Shown here: piece by piece, positions 24,249 through 36,267 of the stretch | How the letters are laid out: every line of letters starts with the position of its first letter | How positions within the stretch are numbered: the first letter of the stretch is position 1 | Assembly (NCBI GenBank): GCA_015501595.1 | Contig: JADNRX010000246.1 | Location: forward strand, 19,793 to 83,792 | DNA from: Hymenopellis radicata | Lineage: Eukaryota; Basidiomycota; Agaricomycetes; Agaricales; Physalacriaceae | Direction of reading: 5' to 3' | DNA: 64,000 bases | Notes under the pieces: model-generated | Told to the model about the DNA's origin: nothing | Databases searched by the model: none | What the model saw: the letters and a program-made list of their open reading frames with translations, nothing else | Made by a program: the position numbers and the translations under genes

Positions 24249-24943
24249 CGACGAGGGAGAGAAAAGTTTGGCATGGCAACACTGGCTTGGAGTGCACCTC
24301 GACCTCGATGCCCTCGAACCGAGAGCCAGCCGTGCTCTGACCGGCCGTGAAGCAGGAAATGTAGGCCAGAGCACCTTCAGCCCTCTGGAAGCAGAAGATG
24401 CGATAGCCGGGGTCGGGTTGGGACTGGCGATGTTGGAGGAGGGAGTGGGGACAGCCGTCTACCGATGCTGTGAGACGTGCCTCCATGTCCTTCAGCATCT
24501 TCAGGCCACCCTCAGAAGTTGCATCCCACTACCTGTCCGCTGCTCGAACGAGCCTTCGTACCCGAGACAGGATCGGGTGAGACGGAGGCGCGAGGAGGTG
24601 GTCCCCCCCATCGCGAGAGAGGGAATGACGACGAGAGCGGGTGATGCCTGTAATGGCGGGGCGGGGAGACGGATCTGTCGCGCACGGAAGAAACCCGTAG
24701 GGAGGGCTGGCGGCCACGGATGAGGAAATCCTTCGAAGTGTCGAAGTGGTTGGTGGCAAGGGTGGAGACCGACTTGACTTGCGCCTGCAGGGACCGGATG
24801 TCCGTCTCAGCGTGAGGGACATGGGGCTCGAGACAATTTGTCCCGTCCGCCACCTCCTTCGCGACACGGGAGGGTATGAATGCACGCAGACAAGCACTGC
24901 AACTGCGAGAAGTCAAAAAAGCGAATTCAAAGGCGCAAAACAT
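24249..24943 (-). other. Unrecognised open stretch between pheromone genes
   Basis: Two minus-strand frames follow each other. The first (24943-24512) has a hydrophobic start and then helix-prone and Arg/Ser/Pro-rich sequence (TDIRSLQAQVKSVSTLATNH; SVSPPRHYRHHPLSS). The second (24498-24249) continues with LKMLKDMEARLTASVDG and PDPGYRIFCFQRAEGALAY. They could be exons of one gene or one gene with a frame break near 24505. No known domain is recognised. Confidence 0.3.
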
Positions 24944-24952
24944 TCACCTACT

Positions 24953-25096
24953 TCAAGCGATAGTGCACAAGCCATCAGCTAATCCAGCATCTGAACGCTC
25001 AGCGTCTACAGGGACCTCGCAAGCAAGATCGACATCGATTAATAGTTGCATATCAGTCTCTGACGCGAGGACAGCGAGATTGACGAAAGAGTCCAT
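24953..25096 (-). CDS. Lipopeptide mating pheromone precursor (CTIA)
   Basis: A 47-residue frame starts MDSFVNLAVL and ends DGLCTIA before the stop. It has the full signature of agaricomycete B-locus pheromone precursors: an MD.F start, a small acidic pro-region, a Glu-Arg processing site (VPVDAER, residues 31-37) and a C-terminal CaaX box. In this family the CaaX cysteine is farnesylated and the last three residues removed, and cleavage near ER releases the mature peptide. Here that would be about ten residues ending in the modified Cys. The start is fixed by homology to the MD.F consensus; an in-frame ATG further upstream (25153) is ignored. An ACAATGGGA motif lies about 115 bp upstream. 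The class is firm; which receptor it activates cannot be read from sequence. Confidence 0.9.
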   Translation of the reverse strand: MDSFVNLAVLASETDMQLLIDVDLACEVPVDAERSDAGLADGLCTIA

Positions 25097-25212
25097 GGAG
25101 AGCTTGACTAAGTCGAGCTGTTGCGTATGCAGAGGCGGGGTGACGGATGGCAAATATCCATCCCACCGATCACTCTATATATCCAAAGCACGAGAAAAAG
25201 TCTCACAAAAGA

Positions 25213-25220
25213 ACAATGGG
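25213..25220 (-). promoter_or_regulatory. HMG-box-type motif upstream of a pheromone gene
   Basis: ACAATGGG is read on the plus strand, about 117 bp upstream of the minus-strand pheromone start at 25096. The ACAATGG core recurs upstream of the other pheromone and receptor genes. Confidence 0.4.
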
Positions 25221-25260
25221 ACACGAGGCAATCTAAGTCACGCCACATTGTGACATTGCT

Positions 25261-26118
25261 TTGCATTCCAGAATCTATCTGAATTTATCCATCATGAGGG
25301 GAGCGGAGATTTGGGCAGATCCGAGAACGATGCGAGGCAAAGAGCGCCGAAAGGCGGCCCGTCCAAGAGACGACGGCTCTCCGGCGCCCGTGCTTGCCTT
25401 CGGTGAATTGGCAGATTGGGCGCGGCGGTGGACCAGCCGCCACGTCCTCAAGCCTCCAGGTGGCATGGGAGCAGGCAAAGACGACCAGATTGAGTGCTGA
25501 GAATGTTCGACTCCGCACCAGGTTGGCATCTTCGGAAGCTCATCGTGAAATCCATATTTGGATGTTCCTACACCATCCTTTCCAATTGAGAGAACAAGGT
25601 ATAATCGGATCGATGCTTTAGGCAGTCCGGCGAGCAATCGTTGCGTGGCATTGACATCTAGCACGGCGGGGGGACTTGTACTTATCATCATGATGAGGGC
25701 GAAGGAGTTAACTAGATGCCGCTGTGCCGGGACCAAGCGGCGTCAAATAGACATCAACAACGTGACATGCCATTGTGCTGTCACGAACAAAGGCTTTCTT
25801 GGATGACATCGTTTCATCCTGGACTTCCTTGGGCTGTTGCATATCATGGATAAATCGGCATTTCCTTTCATGCGCAGTCTTTCACCGTTCGCTCTTCCTT
25901 CCCCTTCGCGCTCCTCGCCATGGTATGAAGCGTGATGGATTATCCAACCAAACCTAACCAAACACCAAACCACTTCCTATTGTACACCCGGGACCAAACA
26001 AAAGGCTTTTTGCGTTAAAAGCAAGCCACTCGTTACCGGTATGCCCCCAGATTAACATCACCCCACGGACATTCACCTTAACTTATCGCCCACACCGCAC
26101 AACCCACGTACCCTCTGA
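25261..26118. other. Intergenic between two divergent pheromone genes
   Basis: Together with 25097-25260 this forms a bidirectional promoter region for the pheromone genes at 25.0 (-) and 26.1 kb (+). Frames here are short and unconvincing. A CCATTGT (ACAATGG on the other strand) lies at 25770-25776. Confidence 0.5.
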
Positions 26119-26259
26119 ATGGACGCCTTCGTCGACTTGACGGAATTCACGTGCGATCCTGAGACGCTTGCATCGCTACCATTGTCTGCCTCCGACGTCC
26201 CCATTGACTCTGAGCGCTCGGATTCGGGCGAGGTCCATGCGTTGTGCGTAATCGCTTGA
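26119..26259 (+). CDS. Lipopeptide mating pheromone precursor (CVIA)
   Basis: A 46-residue frame begins MDAFVDLTEF and ends HALCVIA. It shows the MD.F start, the Pro-Ile-Asp-Ser-Glu-Arg processing region (VPIDSER, residues 27-33) and a CVIA CaaX box, all diagnostic of basidiomycete mating pheromone precursors. Predicted mature peptide: about ten residues after ER, ending in a farnesylated Cys. Its pro-region (VPIDSERSDSG) is clearly related to that of the 25.0-kb gene (VPVDAERSDAG), and the two genes diverge from a shared intergenic region. They are probably sisters from a local inverted duplication. The frame is intact, with no intron. Confidence 0.92.
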   Translation: MDAFVDLTEFTCDPETLASLPLSASDVPIDSERSDSGEVHALCVIA

Positions 26260-27521
26260 TGGTATGTTCTTCTTGTGTTCATATCACTTTCATGTATTGA
26301 CTATTTACTTCATCAGCAAGCGCACCAACTACTTTATTCCCTCTCTATTCTCCGAACTCCTCCATCCTCGCGTCACCTCTCCGCCCACCATATGCCCCTT
26401 TACCACAAACCGTTGTTCGTTCCGCAAGGGAGCGCGCCCCTAACTTATACCTGTGCGTCCTTTCAATCTAACCCCCTCACGAACGCCTGGATCATAACCC
26501 GCGTAGTGCCTTTCTCCTCAACCTCCTTTGCTTTCATCTTTCTGCGTTCAGCCTTTTTGTACGTCCTCTCAGGTTCGGTTGTTGTGGATAGCGCTAACGC
26601 AAGTGTCATAGACGGACTACATACAAGACACAAACACACACACATTCTTTTCGTAGATAGATTGATTGTACTTTACCTGCCATCCTTTCTCCTTGTATGT
26701 ACTTTTATACACGACGGCGCGCATGCACAATCCCGAGTGCTAGTCGCTGGCACCGAATCAAAGAATGTACCAACACTTTTCCGCCGAGTACTCGAGAGCA
26801 GAGGAAGCAGACGAAAACTTCTTCAGCACTTCGGCATAGGTAGTCCGTGAGCTCTCGTCCAACTTACTAGGGCGTGAAAGGGCAGATGAGCATGACTACC
26901 GATGAGCCATGTATGTCGTCCTGCAACTGAGGTGATGGGTATTCAATCTCACGTCAGCCTCCCCACGGGCGGTGAAGCATGAGCGTGTAGTCCTCGAGAC
27001 GGGAGGAAGCTAAACTGACTGCCGTTGACATACGCTTGTTGGGCGAATCCCGCAGGCGCGTATGAACTTTTAGGCATAAAGCACTGGTACTACATAGTGC
27101 AGCACAGGTAGGACACAATTGTCGACTCGACGGCGAAGAGAGTGAGGCCATTGAACGCAGGTGCCCTTCGCAGTCGGTATTTCCAGTGTACAGATAGAAC
27201 ATCATTGACAGTTTCAGCGCTAAGGACGTACGGTCGGCGGTCGGCTTCCTTCCAGTTCGGAAGCCTTTGGACACGGATGAAGAGCCGAGAAAGGGGACAT
27301 TGACAGACGTTGATCTATATCGGAGAGCACATGTTTTCATCCGATGAACATCTGGCATAAGTATCGCTCATGCAAGAGCGAAGAGTCGGAGACGGAAGCT
27401 ACCCGGATCCGCCAAATGCCGATAAGTATGTAATCAGGGGATCATCATCATCATCATCAATTACTCGGCACGGACCTATCTAGATCGCCGGACGCTAGGC
27501 TACAGCACCATAATACTAATA
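26260..27521. other. Gene-free stretch downstream of a pheromone gene
   Basis: A plus-strand open stretch (26275-26850) and a minus-strand one (27358-26954) have no recognisable domain and poor coding character. A (CAT)n microsatellite lies at about 27446-27460. Confidence 0.5.
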
Positions 27522-27890
27522 GGAGGCCATGACTCGCCCACCGCGCGAGATTTTCGGCAACGACAAGGCGCGGAACCTCGCTCGTATGTTTCAGCATTCC
27601 GGTTTAGATGAGGAGAACAGTGCTGAACATTGAGTTTGCGCGGCCGAGGCCCGTTCACCTCATCCCCATGTCAGTGCCTAACTACGGACGCCACCCTCGA
27701 AGAGCTAGTTGACCGCATGGTAGAACGGAACGGAGCTGTTTCTGACAAAAAGCACTTTGAGGGATGTGTAGAGAGGGCAATGGAGGGTGGGCCATTGGTC
27801 GGTATCACCCTTGCGAACGGTATTCTTCTGGATCTGACAAGCGTGTCGCGCATCCGTCAGGGCATTATACGGAGATGTAAACATGTGCTA
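27522..27890 (+). pseudogene. Inverted partial copy of the MYND gene's last exon
   Basis: This block is nearly identical, in opposite orientation, to the last exon of the MYND gene at 37565-37955. It shares MTRPPREIFGNDKAR, LEELVDRMVERNGAVSDKK and GCVERAMEGGPLVGITLANG. It differs by small deletions (about 11 bp after GAGGAGA, and another before the TCGAT/GTCGAT region near 27840-27855) and by scattered substitutions, so the frame is broken. No upstream MYND exons are present. Similarity starts at AGGAGGCCATGACTC and ends just after the stop codon. Confidence 0.85.
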
Positions 27891-28749
27891 GCAAGAACAT
27901 GATCCAACTGTATGTCGTGTATGAGTCAAAGGGCCTCGATGGGGCATAGCAAGTAATACTTCACCTGCGAACACAACTTCAAACTCGGTCATCGCCAGGA
28001 ATTGGTGGTTTCCTTGTTGTTTCGTTGAGTACTGTATGTCCGCGATCATCAGATTGTCGTAGCCACCGGCCCACCTTCAGGGTTCTTCTCAATTTCTGAG
28101 ATTTATTTCATTGTAGTCTAGGGGCATTCAGTTCCTCAGAAGCAAACATGTACTCCAAAAGAGGTAGACTAAGTACATCCTCTCGCGCATTACCGTGACG
28201 GTTGATAACTCAAACAACAAACCCCTACTAAGATAGGTTTGACCACCGGCATATTAGTTGAATGGAAAATGCGTAACCTCCATGTAAATGGACCCTACTA
28301 GTCAATTGGGCGAGGCTCGAGTCCGTAGCTCGTATACTTATCACACTGCTCGATGCCTCCAGGAAACGCCTTCAGCGAAGATTCAAGCCGTGCTCAGGCC
28401 TCCCTCTCTATCCCTGATCTCGCTCTGACCGACATCAGACTGAGAGAAACTTCGACCGACGTGATTTGGGGGTAGTTACACTAAGTATATGTTTAATTTA
28501 CCGAGAGTGCACGGGAGGCCTACAACTAGTACAAGAACTCTGCGTAGACCTCGGTGAAGTCTACACAGCCTGAGTAGGTCTATAGGAAGCATATGATTGC
28601 GCCTTTTCACTCAAGGATTCGCAAAAATGTAACATGACTGTTTCTTGAAATTCATATATATATTCATTCGCCCATGTTCGTGCAGTCTGAGTCGCTCGCA
28701 TTACATTTGTACAGTTCCACCTCATATTGTTGAATCCAAAGTCATAAGT
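27891..28749. other. Gene-free stretch, nothing recognised
   Basis: Moderately AT-rich with no open frame of note. It may hold the 3' flank of the OPT gene. Confidence 0.5.
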
Positions 28750-31700
28750 CTACGTGACTGGCAGTTTTCCCGTCGAAGGATAGAAGCCTATTAAAAGTCA
28801 TGTTAGACCAGAACTTGGGCAGCATGGGGAGGAGACATACATCGTTCGACCGAGTCCGCGTTGTTGCCCCACCAGGCGGGCATCGAGATAGTCTTAACAG
28901 CGCTGAAGGCGATGAAAAGGATAAGCATATTGCTGACGGAGATCGACATCAGGACAGAAAAAGAGTGAAGGCGAGGTGTTCTCACAAGTTGTACCCTGTA
29001 TCGCAGCAGCACCGGATATATAGGCGTACTTCTTCCAGAAGTTGTACCGGTCTATAAAGCGTAAGAAGCGACAAATGGTCGGCCAGTAGACCAACTCACA
29101 TCGCTTGAAGTACAAATGGTTAACAGTTCCGAGTAGGAACAGGGTGAAGAAGGTGTTGGAGATGTTTCCGTAGCTGTTAACGCGATGAGAAATGGAGACA
29201 GTCGTGGATGTGATGATTACTAACAAGTACTCAAACTTGTCTGCGAAGATGGGAACGCTAACGCGGTTGAAGCCCCACTTCGGTCGGAGGCGATGACCGA
29301 CATACAGTAGGCACGGTACAATCGCGCCAACGAGAAAACCGTACAGCTATGAAGTACGGCACGTCATGATCAATAACAGACAGTCTTCATTGCCGAGGTG
29401 GTCACCTACCATAGGCGAATATATCGGATCGTTGAACAACTTCTTCGGGCCAATCAAGGCAAACGAGATGCTTTGATTGTTCAACGAGATAACTGTTTGA
29501 CCCTGAGAGAACAAGTAAGTCTCCGCTTGGCATTCAGGATGTCGCGATAAGGCGTACCGTCCACTGATGGTTCGGATCAGATTCTTCGCCGGTTAAGATC
29601 TTGCCTTTGGTGGCGCACACCCAGAGGATCGTCGCATAACTGAACGTTGTAAGCAAGGTTAGGTGGTTGACCGTATCACACGTACTTGACGGGTACCCCG
29701 ACCAGGATGCCCCAAATTTGAGCGAGCATAACAGCTCTGGGTGGGACGTGATAGTAATGTCCGCTATCAATGCAATGAGCAGGGTATCTAGAGACCAATG
29801 AAGACGACATACAGTTTCATATCGGAGAGCATGCTCTGGGCCTCGTACCAGCCTGAAGCGAATTTCAATATTAGGAGATTATGGCGAAGGAGCAGCATAC
29901 ACTGTCCACTGATAACACGATAACTTAGGGCTCCAATAGGGTGACGCGAGCCGCCCGCATTGATAGCATATCCGTAGAAGAGTTCGTTGAAGTAACCGAC
30001 CTGCATACCGTATCCGGACACGGCGTAGATGTAACCTAGAACCGTTTGTATGACTGGAAGGATTGAACGGAAGCGCAGAAACGTACCCATAGGTACAACG
30101 ATGAGCGCGCCAATTGCAATTCCGATAAACAACATGTAGATTGGCATGTACACTGTCAAGGCGTTCAGAAAAGCGCAAAGGATAATCATATTGCGTGACT
30201 GACAAACTCCCTTCGCCGTGAGGACAACTAGCACGATTAAAGAAAAACTATATGACAGTGAGTCGGAATCGGAGATGAAGAGCGACAAGGAACTTTACGC
30301 ACAAGAACAAGGCAAGGTTCCACCAAAGAGGAACTACGGGATACTTGCGAATCATTTGAGTGAGCTACATATCAGGACATCAACGACGATCAGTATAGAG
30401 TAGTCGAGCGCGAGGACAAAAGACGGACCATATCATTATGCGCATTGCCGCTCTTTCTCTGCGCCTGGAACGTCCTCCAGATGGTTGGCCCATGGAATAG
30501 CGCACAGCCCACGAACGAACCGACATAGGCAACGTACGAGAAGAAATCTACATCAGATTAGAATCGGCCTATGCTACGCGAATGGAGGTGCTCACAGTTC
30601 CACCTGAGTTGCGCACTCATCATCGGCGGCCCAATCTCATTGAAATACGTCTCGTTTAGAGTATAGTCGGGCAACAGCAACTGCGCTGTCGGATATGTAC
30701 TGCCGTTCCTCAATCGCAATGACTGGCTCTGTACGGCGTACTTGTCCGACTCCCATACTCCTGTGAGGTGCGCGATGGGGATCAAGATCCATGCGCCAAT
30801 GATTCCCGCCGCAAAGATGTTCACCTGCGCCCAATAGGGGTAGTAGATAAACTGCGAGCCAATATTCGACCAGTCAAGGGTGATGTTCAACACACCAGCG
30901 CCTCCCAAACCAGAACCGAGGAACTGCGCAGTAGGGTTGCGGCTGAACCAACAGAGGAGAGCGAGCGACGAGAGGAAGGGGAAGACATACTACAAAGCGA
31001 GGGTGAGGGCTTGTGGAAGGAAGACCAGATGACACGCACCTCCGGGAGAAATTGCCAACAGAACAGCGCAAGGATGCCGTACCAGAAGATGTTCATTTGC
31101 TTGCTCGACGTTTTCGATTTCTCAGCAAGAGATCCGCGCATGGCCTTGAACACGGCCGCCTGCTGCAGGCTATGGAAAGGTAAGTAGATCGACGAGACAG
31201 AGTAAATGGCAACTTGCTGAGAGGAAACATTGTGGTAGGGTTTTCGATCAAGAAGATTCGCGCGAAACTAGCGAAGGAGAACCCCATAAACACGGCGGCC
31301 CACATGAACAAGATTGCAAGCCAGCCATTCATAGGTGCATCGTAGAAGACAGCCAGCGGCGCCAAGACGTAATCGCCCAAGTTATTGGTCGCACCGGTGT
31401 TTGCACTGAAGGGAGATGTTGAGGAATACTAGGTAACTGTGCAGGAGAGTGAATGACATACGCGAGAACAATGGCAACATGTTCCTTGACATTAAATGGT
31501 CCGGGGTTGAGCTGGAATTTGAACCGTCCGAAGCCAACTTCTTTCTCAGGAAGACTTGCAGCGAGAAGGCGTCCAAAGTACAGAGAGGCAATCTGCACGA
31601 AGTAAACTAGAGACAAATTTGAACATCAATGAGAGCTTCGAAACAAAGTGTAGCTTACTGGAGTAAGGGATGTACGTGGTCTGCATGCGGAAATCAAATC

Positions 31701-32127
31701 AGAAATGACATATGGAAAGGCGGAGAAACAGCGCTCACACGGAAGAAACCCATTTGCGTCAGCCAAGCACCGAGGGCGGTGAATATCGCGGAGAGAACAT
31801 AGAATCGCCACGTGAGCACGGGCATATCCAGGTCGTCCTCGAAGTCACACAGCTCGCGCACGATTTGTGGGAGAACGCTATAGGCCGGGTCGGCGTCATC
31901 ACCTACAAAAGACGATAAATCAATCCATCACCTGTGGCTTGAAGACTACACATAAATAGACGTTACACACCTTTGATATCTAAGACATGGTCGTCAAACT
32001 CGTCCAAGGGTCTGTCCTGCTTGTGAAGTTCTCCACCCGCCTCTGCAACATCTACCTTCTCATCCAGGGAGCTCTTCTCGCTGGATTTCTCGTGAGGCAG
32101 CGGTCCCGTGTATGGAACGTCGTCCAT
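28750..32127 (-). CDS. OPT-family oligopeptide transporter
   Basis: About 15 exons read along the minus strand. The N-terminal tail is acidic and soluble (start chosen at MDDVPYTG, 32127). Many membrane segments follow with family landmarks in order: FRTTYIPYS, QIASLYFGRLLA, NPGPFNVKEHV, ANTGATNNLGDYVLAPL, GGAGVLNITLDWSNI, GCALFHGPTIWRTF, VPLWWNLALF, GYGMQVGYFNELFYGYAIN, SRHPIG.LSYRVISG and, at the end, SMPAWWGNNADSVERC. OPT proteins import oligopeptides or metal-chelating peptides through the plasma membrane by proton symport. Two exon joints (near 31195 and 29000) work only if one G is added, matching other single-base losses here. The stop at 28750 follows a strong GTATGT donor after VERC; a read-through alternative ends at 28803. 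Lying inside the mating locus, it may be a passenger. Confidence 0.85.
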
Positions 32128-33824
32128 AAGGACGGGGTTGGCGCCTTCGCACGATAGAGCAATGTCGCTGCCATCAGACGAGGCTAAGAGGGGTGGAAGG
32201 AAGCAGGTACCCTTGAGCCGCTCGCCGATATACAACCAAACCGCCAAGATACTTATATCGCGAAGAGCTGAGATAGTGAGCACGCGCCATATGATGATAA
32301 GGGAGGGATGCCATACTTTGACGGCAGGATCAACATCTTATCTTGCGCAATTCTATGCTGCGTCGGACCCAGTAAGACGCCTTCAGCGTGCGATAAGTCG
32401 CATGAGCAAGGAATATTTTCGACCACGTGCATCGTTCTGACCTTGTTCTGAGCATGTGACATTCGCGATCGACGCGTCTTATCGTCAGATGCCTTTACGA
32501 CACACTGTGGATTGGTTCACGGTTGAAAGGTAGAGACAGATGTGTATGCGTACACTAGTATTGGGCATCTAGAGCGTAAACGTAGACATAGTAGCCCTCC
32601 TTCCGGAGAGATACTGATTCGCAAAGGAGGCGCAATTTGACGTCAATGATGAGTTTAGAATCTGTCTTCAAGGTACACAGGGCAGAGTATATCTCTCGGT
32701 CCACTGCTGTGCCACTGGGCTATTGTTCTCAGGCTAGTGATCTCTTCCTAGACTCCAGATTCCAACTTCGTGAGAACCAATGGCTTATCATGGAATTGTG
32801 AAAGGCACGGGAAGGAAATGTGCGCATGTGTTCTTGGCGGTACAGGCCTTCCCCGTCTGGGACCGGGTAGATCCCCGGGCAATCAGCAGGGCTTATGGTA
32901 GTCTTATGGTAGCTCTTATGGTGGGTTACGGATCACGGAAAGCGAAAATGCATCCGTGAATCACGCGTTGTGGGTGCTCAGTGTTCACTGCTCGTTGACT
33001 GACGTGCTGCTTCAGACCATCACCCGACTCTCTTAACGGACTGGTTCCCTCTGCCGCTGACGACTCCAGCATCATCGGTGTCTGCGCCAATGAGGACCAC
33101 TCTTGGTGGACAAGGATCCAGGTCTATGAATACTACACTTGAAAAGAATTTGAAACCATAAATCCGGCTTATTGGGATGACTGCCATGGGGTCTGGTAGT
33201 CGTCCGTCACTCATCAAGTAGTGTATGCAGGCGACGGCAACTTGAGTGCCCACTCAAATGTGACATTGCTTGGTGACCGCGAGCGTGTGGCGGCACGCGA
33301 GCGCGGAGCCACGACTGGAAGTCAGTACTCCTGGAAACACCATTCGAGAAGTACTAGTCCGCCCTACGAATTTCCCGCTGACAGAAGCCTCATTGTTCAC
33401 TAAATCGGCCATGCCAAATATTCGTCTTGGCGCTGAGTTTTCGGAGCAAAGATGTTTCGTTCGTAGTACATTTAGACAGATAAATAGATATAAATTAGAG
33501 GGGGATCGCGTCGCAGCATCGGGACGGCGCCCAGGCGTTACGGGTGTACAAAGAGAGTGAACAGGCGAAAGCATAAAGGGGAAGGGGGATATGAATTCAA
33601 GGAAATATGTCAGCCAGATCAACTGGAAGAACGTTGCGCTTTGCGCAGCCTGTAAAGAACATGTGAGCAGTGAGCCTAATACAGAGAAGGAACATGCACG
33701 TACAAGCGTTGGCGAAGACGAAGGAAAATAAATACAACGTGTGCAATAATGTACGTGAGCGTCTAGAGGCAATACATTATGAGCGTCATGCAGGCCAATG
33801 GGTGGAGCGACAAACAAACCTTCG
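32128..33824. other. Gene-free stretch between OPT and a pheromone gene
   Basis: No gene, RNA or repeat recognised. A long minus-strand frame that overlaps 33254-34249 is a shadow; it runs through the pheromone gene in another frame. Confidence 0.5.
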
Positions 33825-33974
33825 CTATGCGATGACGCACAAGTTCGAGTAGTTTCCCTCCGGAGCGTCGGCATCCACGACGAGAGGCACTGAGCGCTCG
33901 GCGTCCATTTGAGACGCGACATAGAGCGTAACTGCATCCTCGAGCGGTATGAAGAGTGTCTCGAAAGAGTCCAT
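33825..33974 (-). CDS. Lipopeptide mating pheromone precursor (CVIA)
   Basis: A 49-residue frame starts MDSFETLFIP and ends YSNLCVIA. The MD.F start, a Glu-Arg site (MDAER, residues 23-27) and a CVIA CaaX box identify a mating pheromone precursor. If processing occurs after ER the product would be about 19 residues, longer than the ten or so predicted for its neighbours, so a second processing site nearer the C-terminus (for example around DADAPEG) is possible. It lies about 440 bp downstream of the receptor gene at 34.4-35.9 kb on the same strand, the classical pheromone-receptor pairing. An AACAATGG motif is about 180 bp upstream. Confidence 0.93.
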   Translation of the reverse strand: MDSFETLFIPLEDAVTLYVASQMDAERSVPLVVDADAPEGNYSNLCVIA

Positions 33975-34153
33975 GGCACTGAGTGTAGTAGCGGCCTTGG
34001 GTGATGAATGGTTGCTAGATACGGAAGGCCAAGGCGCAAAAGCGACGATGAGTGGGGGGGCAAGTCAACTGCAGAGGACGTAGGCTTCGATGTCTGGGGG
34101 GATGAGCCACTCGACAGCTCGTTTATAACAAATTGCCAGATCCCCAATAGGCC

Positions 34154-34161
34154 AACAATGG
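34154..34161 (-). promoter_or_regulatory. HMG-box-type motif upstream of a pheromone gene
   Basis: AACAATGG lies about 180 bp upstream of the minus-strand pheromone start at 33974. A second, weaker AACAATGAG follows at 34169. Confidence 0.35.
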
Positions 34162-34416
34162 CGCGACGAACAATGAGTCTTTGGCGGAAGGAAAGCCGAT
34201 TTACATATTGATCTCTTATGTAACTAGTAACCCCATTTGGTCCTTCCATCAGGCGGAGGAGTGACCGTCGACATGAACTGTTCGTCTTAATTCAGTCATG
34301 CATTGTCCGAAAACTAAGAATACAAATAGAACATACAATCGTGTACAATGAGAACAAAGACGAAAGGATGGTCATGAACGTGTCCGTGTCAGCATCAAGC
34401 GACACTCGTAGTAAGT

Positions 34417-35884
34417 CTATCGTGTAGTGGATTTAGAGAAAAACGAAGGAAATGACATAGGTCTCGATGAATGTGAAATGGGTGAGAGGTCAGGTGATAT
34501 ACGACGAAACTCGCCCAAAGAAGGGTGTGTAGTGGCGCTGTCCAAGCCATAATAACTAGGACATATGCTTTCCTCGTCATGCATATCCTTCCCCATCTTT
34601 GGAGAAGGACATGAGAACTCGGAGTCGACAGCGGTCGTGGTTGGCGTGGTTGGGGCATCAGGCTTCGAGTCTCGCAAAGAATTCGCGGACAGATTTGGGA
34701 GTTTAATGATATTATTGTCGCGTCGAACGCTGAAAGATAATGAGAAGGGAAGCCCGAAATAGCTCGAACACGTACTAGGATGGACGAAAGCTTGCGCCTG
34801 CCTCTCTCAGTGGTTCTGCAGGTCGACGCAGCACGACACGATTAAACCAGCGAAGACACGAAGCATACTCTTTCATCGCCTCCCGCCCAAAGGAAAAGAA
34901 GGCGAAGAACAGCACCGACGAGATAGGGAGCGTCCACCAGATCGCGTACGTGAGGCGATATATGTTGTCAGGTATAAGAACTTGAGGAAGTTGGCGTATA
35001 CGGCCGAAGTCCGTATGCACGTCCTCCCAGCTGATCCAAGGACGAAGACCGGTCCTCATCGTGAACCACATGTTGAGTGCGGTAATGAGGACGGACCAGA
35101 AGATCTGCACAATCGACATCGACATGAGACGGAAGTAGTGACCCGATGTAAGCGCAGAGTTCTTGGACTGTAGATGCCGCGCAAATGTTATTCTACGTAT
35201 CCAGAAATGATGCAGTGCCATGGCTGGCGAAAATCAGAAAGGATTAGGCCGACAGTGAATCAACACAGACCTGAGTAGATGCCAGAGGCGACGGATACCA
35301 CTAAAGCGGGCACCCAGAGGATACAGATGGAGGCAATGGAGTTGTATATATGGGGACGGCAACCGAAGCCCTCGATGATATCGAACCGATGTCCTTGGAC
35401 GACGTAATCTAAATGCCAAATCAGCCAAGAACGAATGGAAAGAGCGCAAGGCATACGAAGGGCCATGTAAATGATAGGAAGTATGAAGCACAGAAGGAAG
35501 TTCCAAATCTGACGACGGCGTTTGTCTGCCAGAGACGTCTGGACCTGGCGCGTAGACGAGACTTGCTCAAGCTGAATGCACAGGCAGAGGATCGCAGCCG
35601 GCAAAGCAAGATCGCTTCCTATCCCAATTTTGGTGGCTGAGTGAAACATAAGGATTGCGAAGGAATAATGTGAAAGGTTACTCACTAATATCACACCAGA
35701 CAGGAATCTTAACGATGACATCGTCACCCCACACGATAGCGTTGACACCGTTAATCAGGTTGCCGAGAAACAGCCAGACAGTAATGGCGATGGTGGGAAC
35801 AGTTCCCGCTCTCCAGTGCCAGGGTAATGGCGCAAGGACCAAGAGACAGCATATGAAAGAGATGACTGGGAACTCGACGTGCAT
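34417..35884 (-). CDS. STE3-type mating pheromone receptor (first copy)
   Basis: Exons 35884-35686, 35636-35457, 35408-35271, 35223-34776 and 34729-34417 give 425 residues with GT-AG introns of 46-49 nt and no breaks. It is a seven-helix receptor of the fungal Ste3 (class D) family. It opens MHVEFPVISF, then LPLPWHWRAGTVPTI, INGVNAIVWGDDV and IPVWCDI. The family signature VVQGHRFDIIEGFGCRP lies in the third exon, followed by RHLQSKNSALTSGHYFRLM and a long cytoplasmic Ser/Pro-rich tail in the last two exons. It senses farnesylated peptide pheromones from a compatible mate and signals through a heterotrimeric G protein. Pheromone genes lie on both sides (33.8 and 36.4 kb). A GGACAATGGG motif is about 113 bp upstream. 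Confidence 0.95.
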
Positions 35885-35996
35885 AGTGGGCTGCAGTGGG
35901 ATGGAAAGCAATGTTGCCGCGTGTGGTTGCAAAAGGAGAGAATGTATCCTTTCATCTCCATCATTTTTATCGGCGAACGCTGATTGGCAAAGGAGG

Positions 35997-36006
35997 GGAC
36001 AATGGG
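35997..36006 (-). promoter_or_regulatory. HMG-box-type motif upstream of the first STE3 gene
   Basis: GGACAATGGG lies about 113 bp upstream of the receptor start. The same ten bases recur upstream of the pheromone gene at 59.1 kb. Confidence 0.45.
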
Positions 36007-36267
36007 CGCGTTGTTTGGTTGCTGTTTGGTTAGCGATTTTTCGAACTCCGCCCTTTATCCCCGGCACGGCAAGCAGCATTACCGGCCGAACAGCGCCAGC
36101 TCTGTGAACCCAGACGGCCACCAACGACCTACACAGCGAGTGATCGATTTCCACAACTCCTAGCGGTAATAAGGGCAAGTCCTGGATGGTGGACTTGGTC
36201 AGTCCACTTCAGAAAATGCAACATTCATGATGACGCACAAACACTTACGAACTTCCATGTGCGAAAG

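Noticed and set aside
25480..25560. Minus-strand MDFTMSF frame as a pheromone precursor
   Set aside because: It ends CHLEA, not a CaaX box, and has no processing site.
26954..27358. Cys-containing minus-strand frame as another MYND finger
   Set aside because: Cys spacing does not fit MYND and there is no match to the two MYND genes.
33254..34249. Long minus-strand frame of 331 codons
   Set aside because: It overlaps the pheromone precursor in another frame, has low-complexity composition and no domain.
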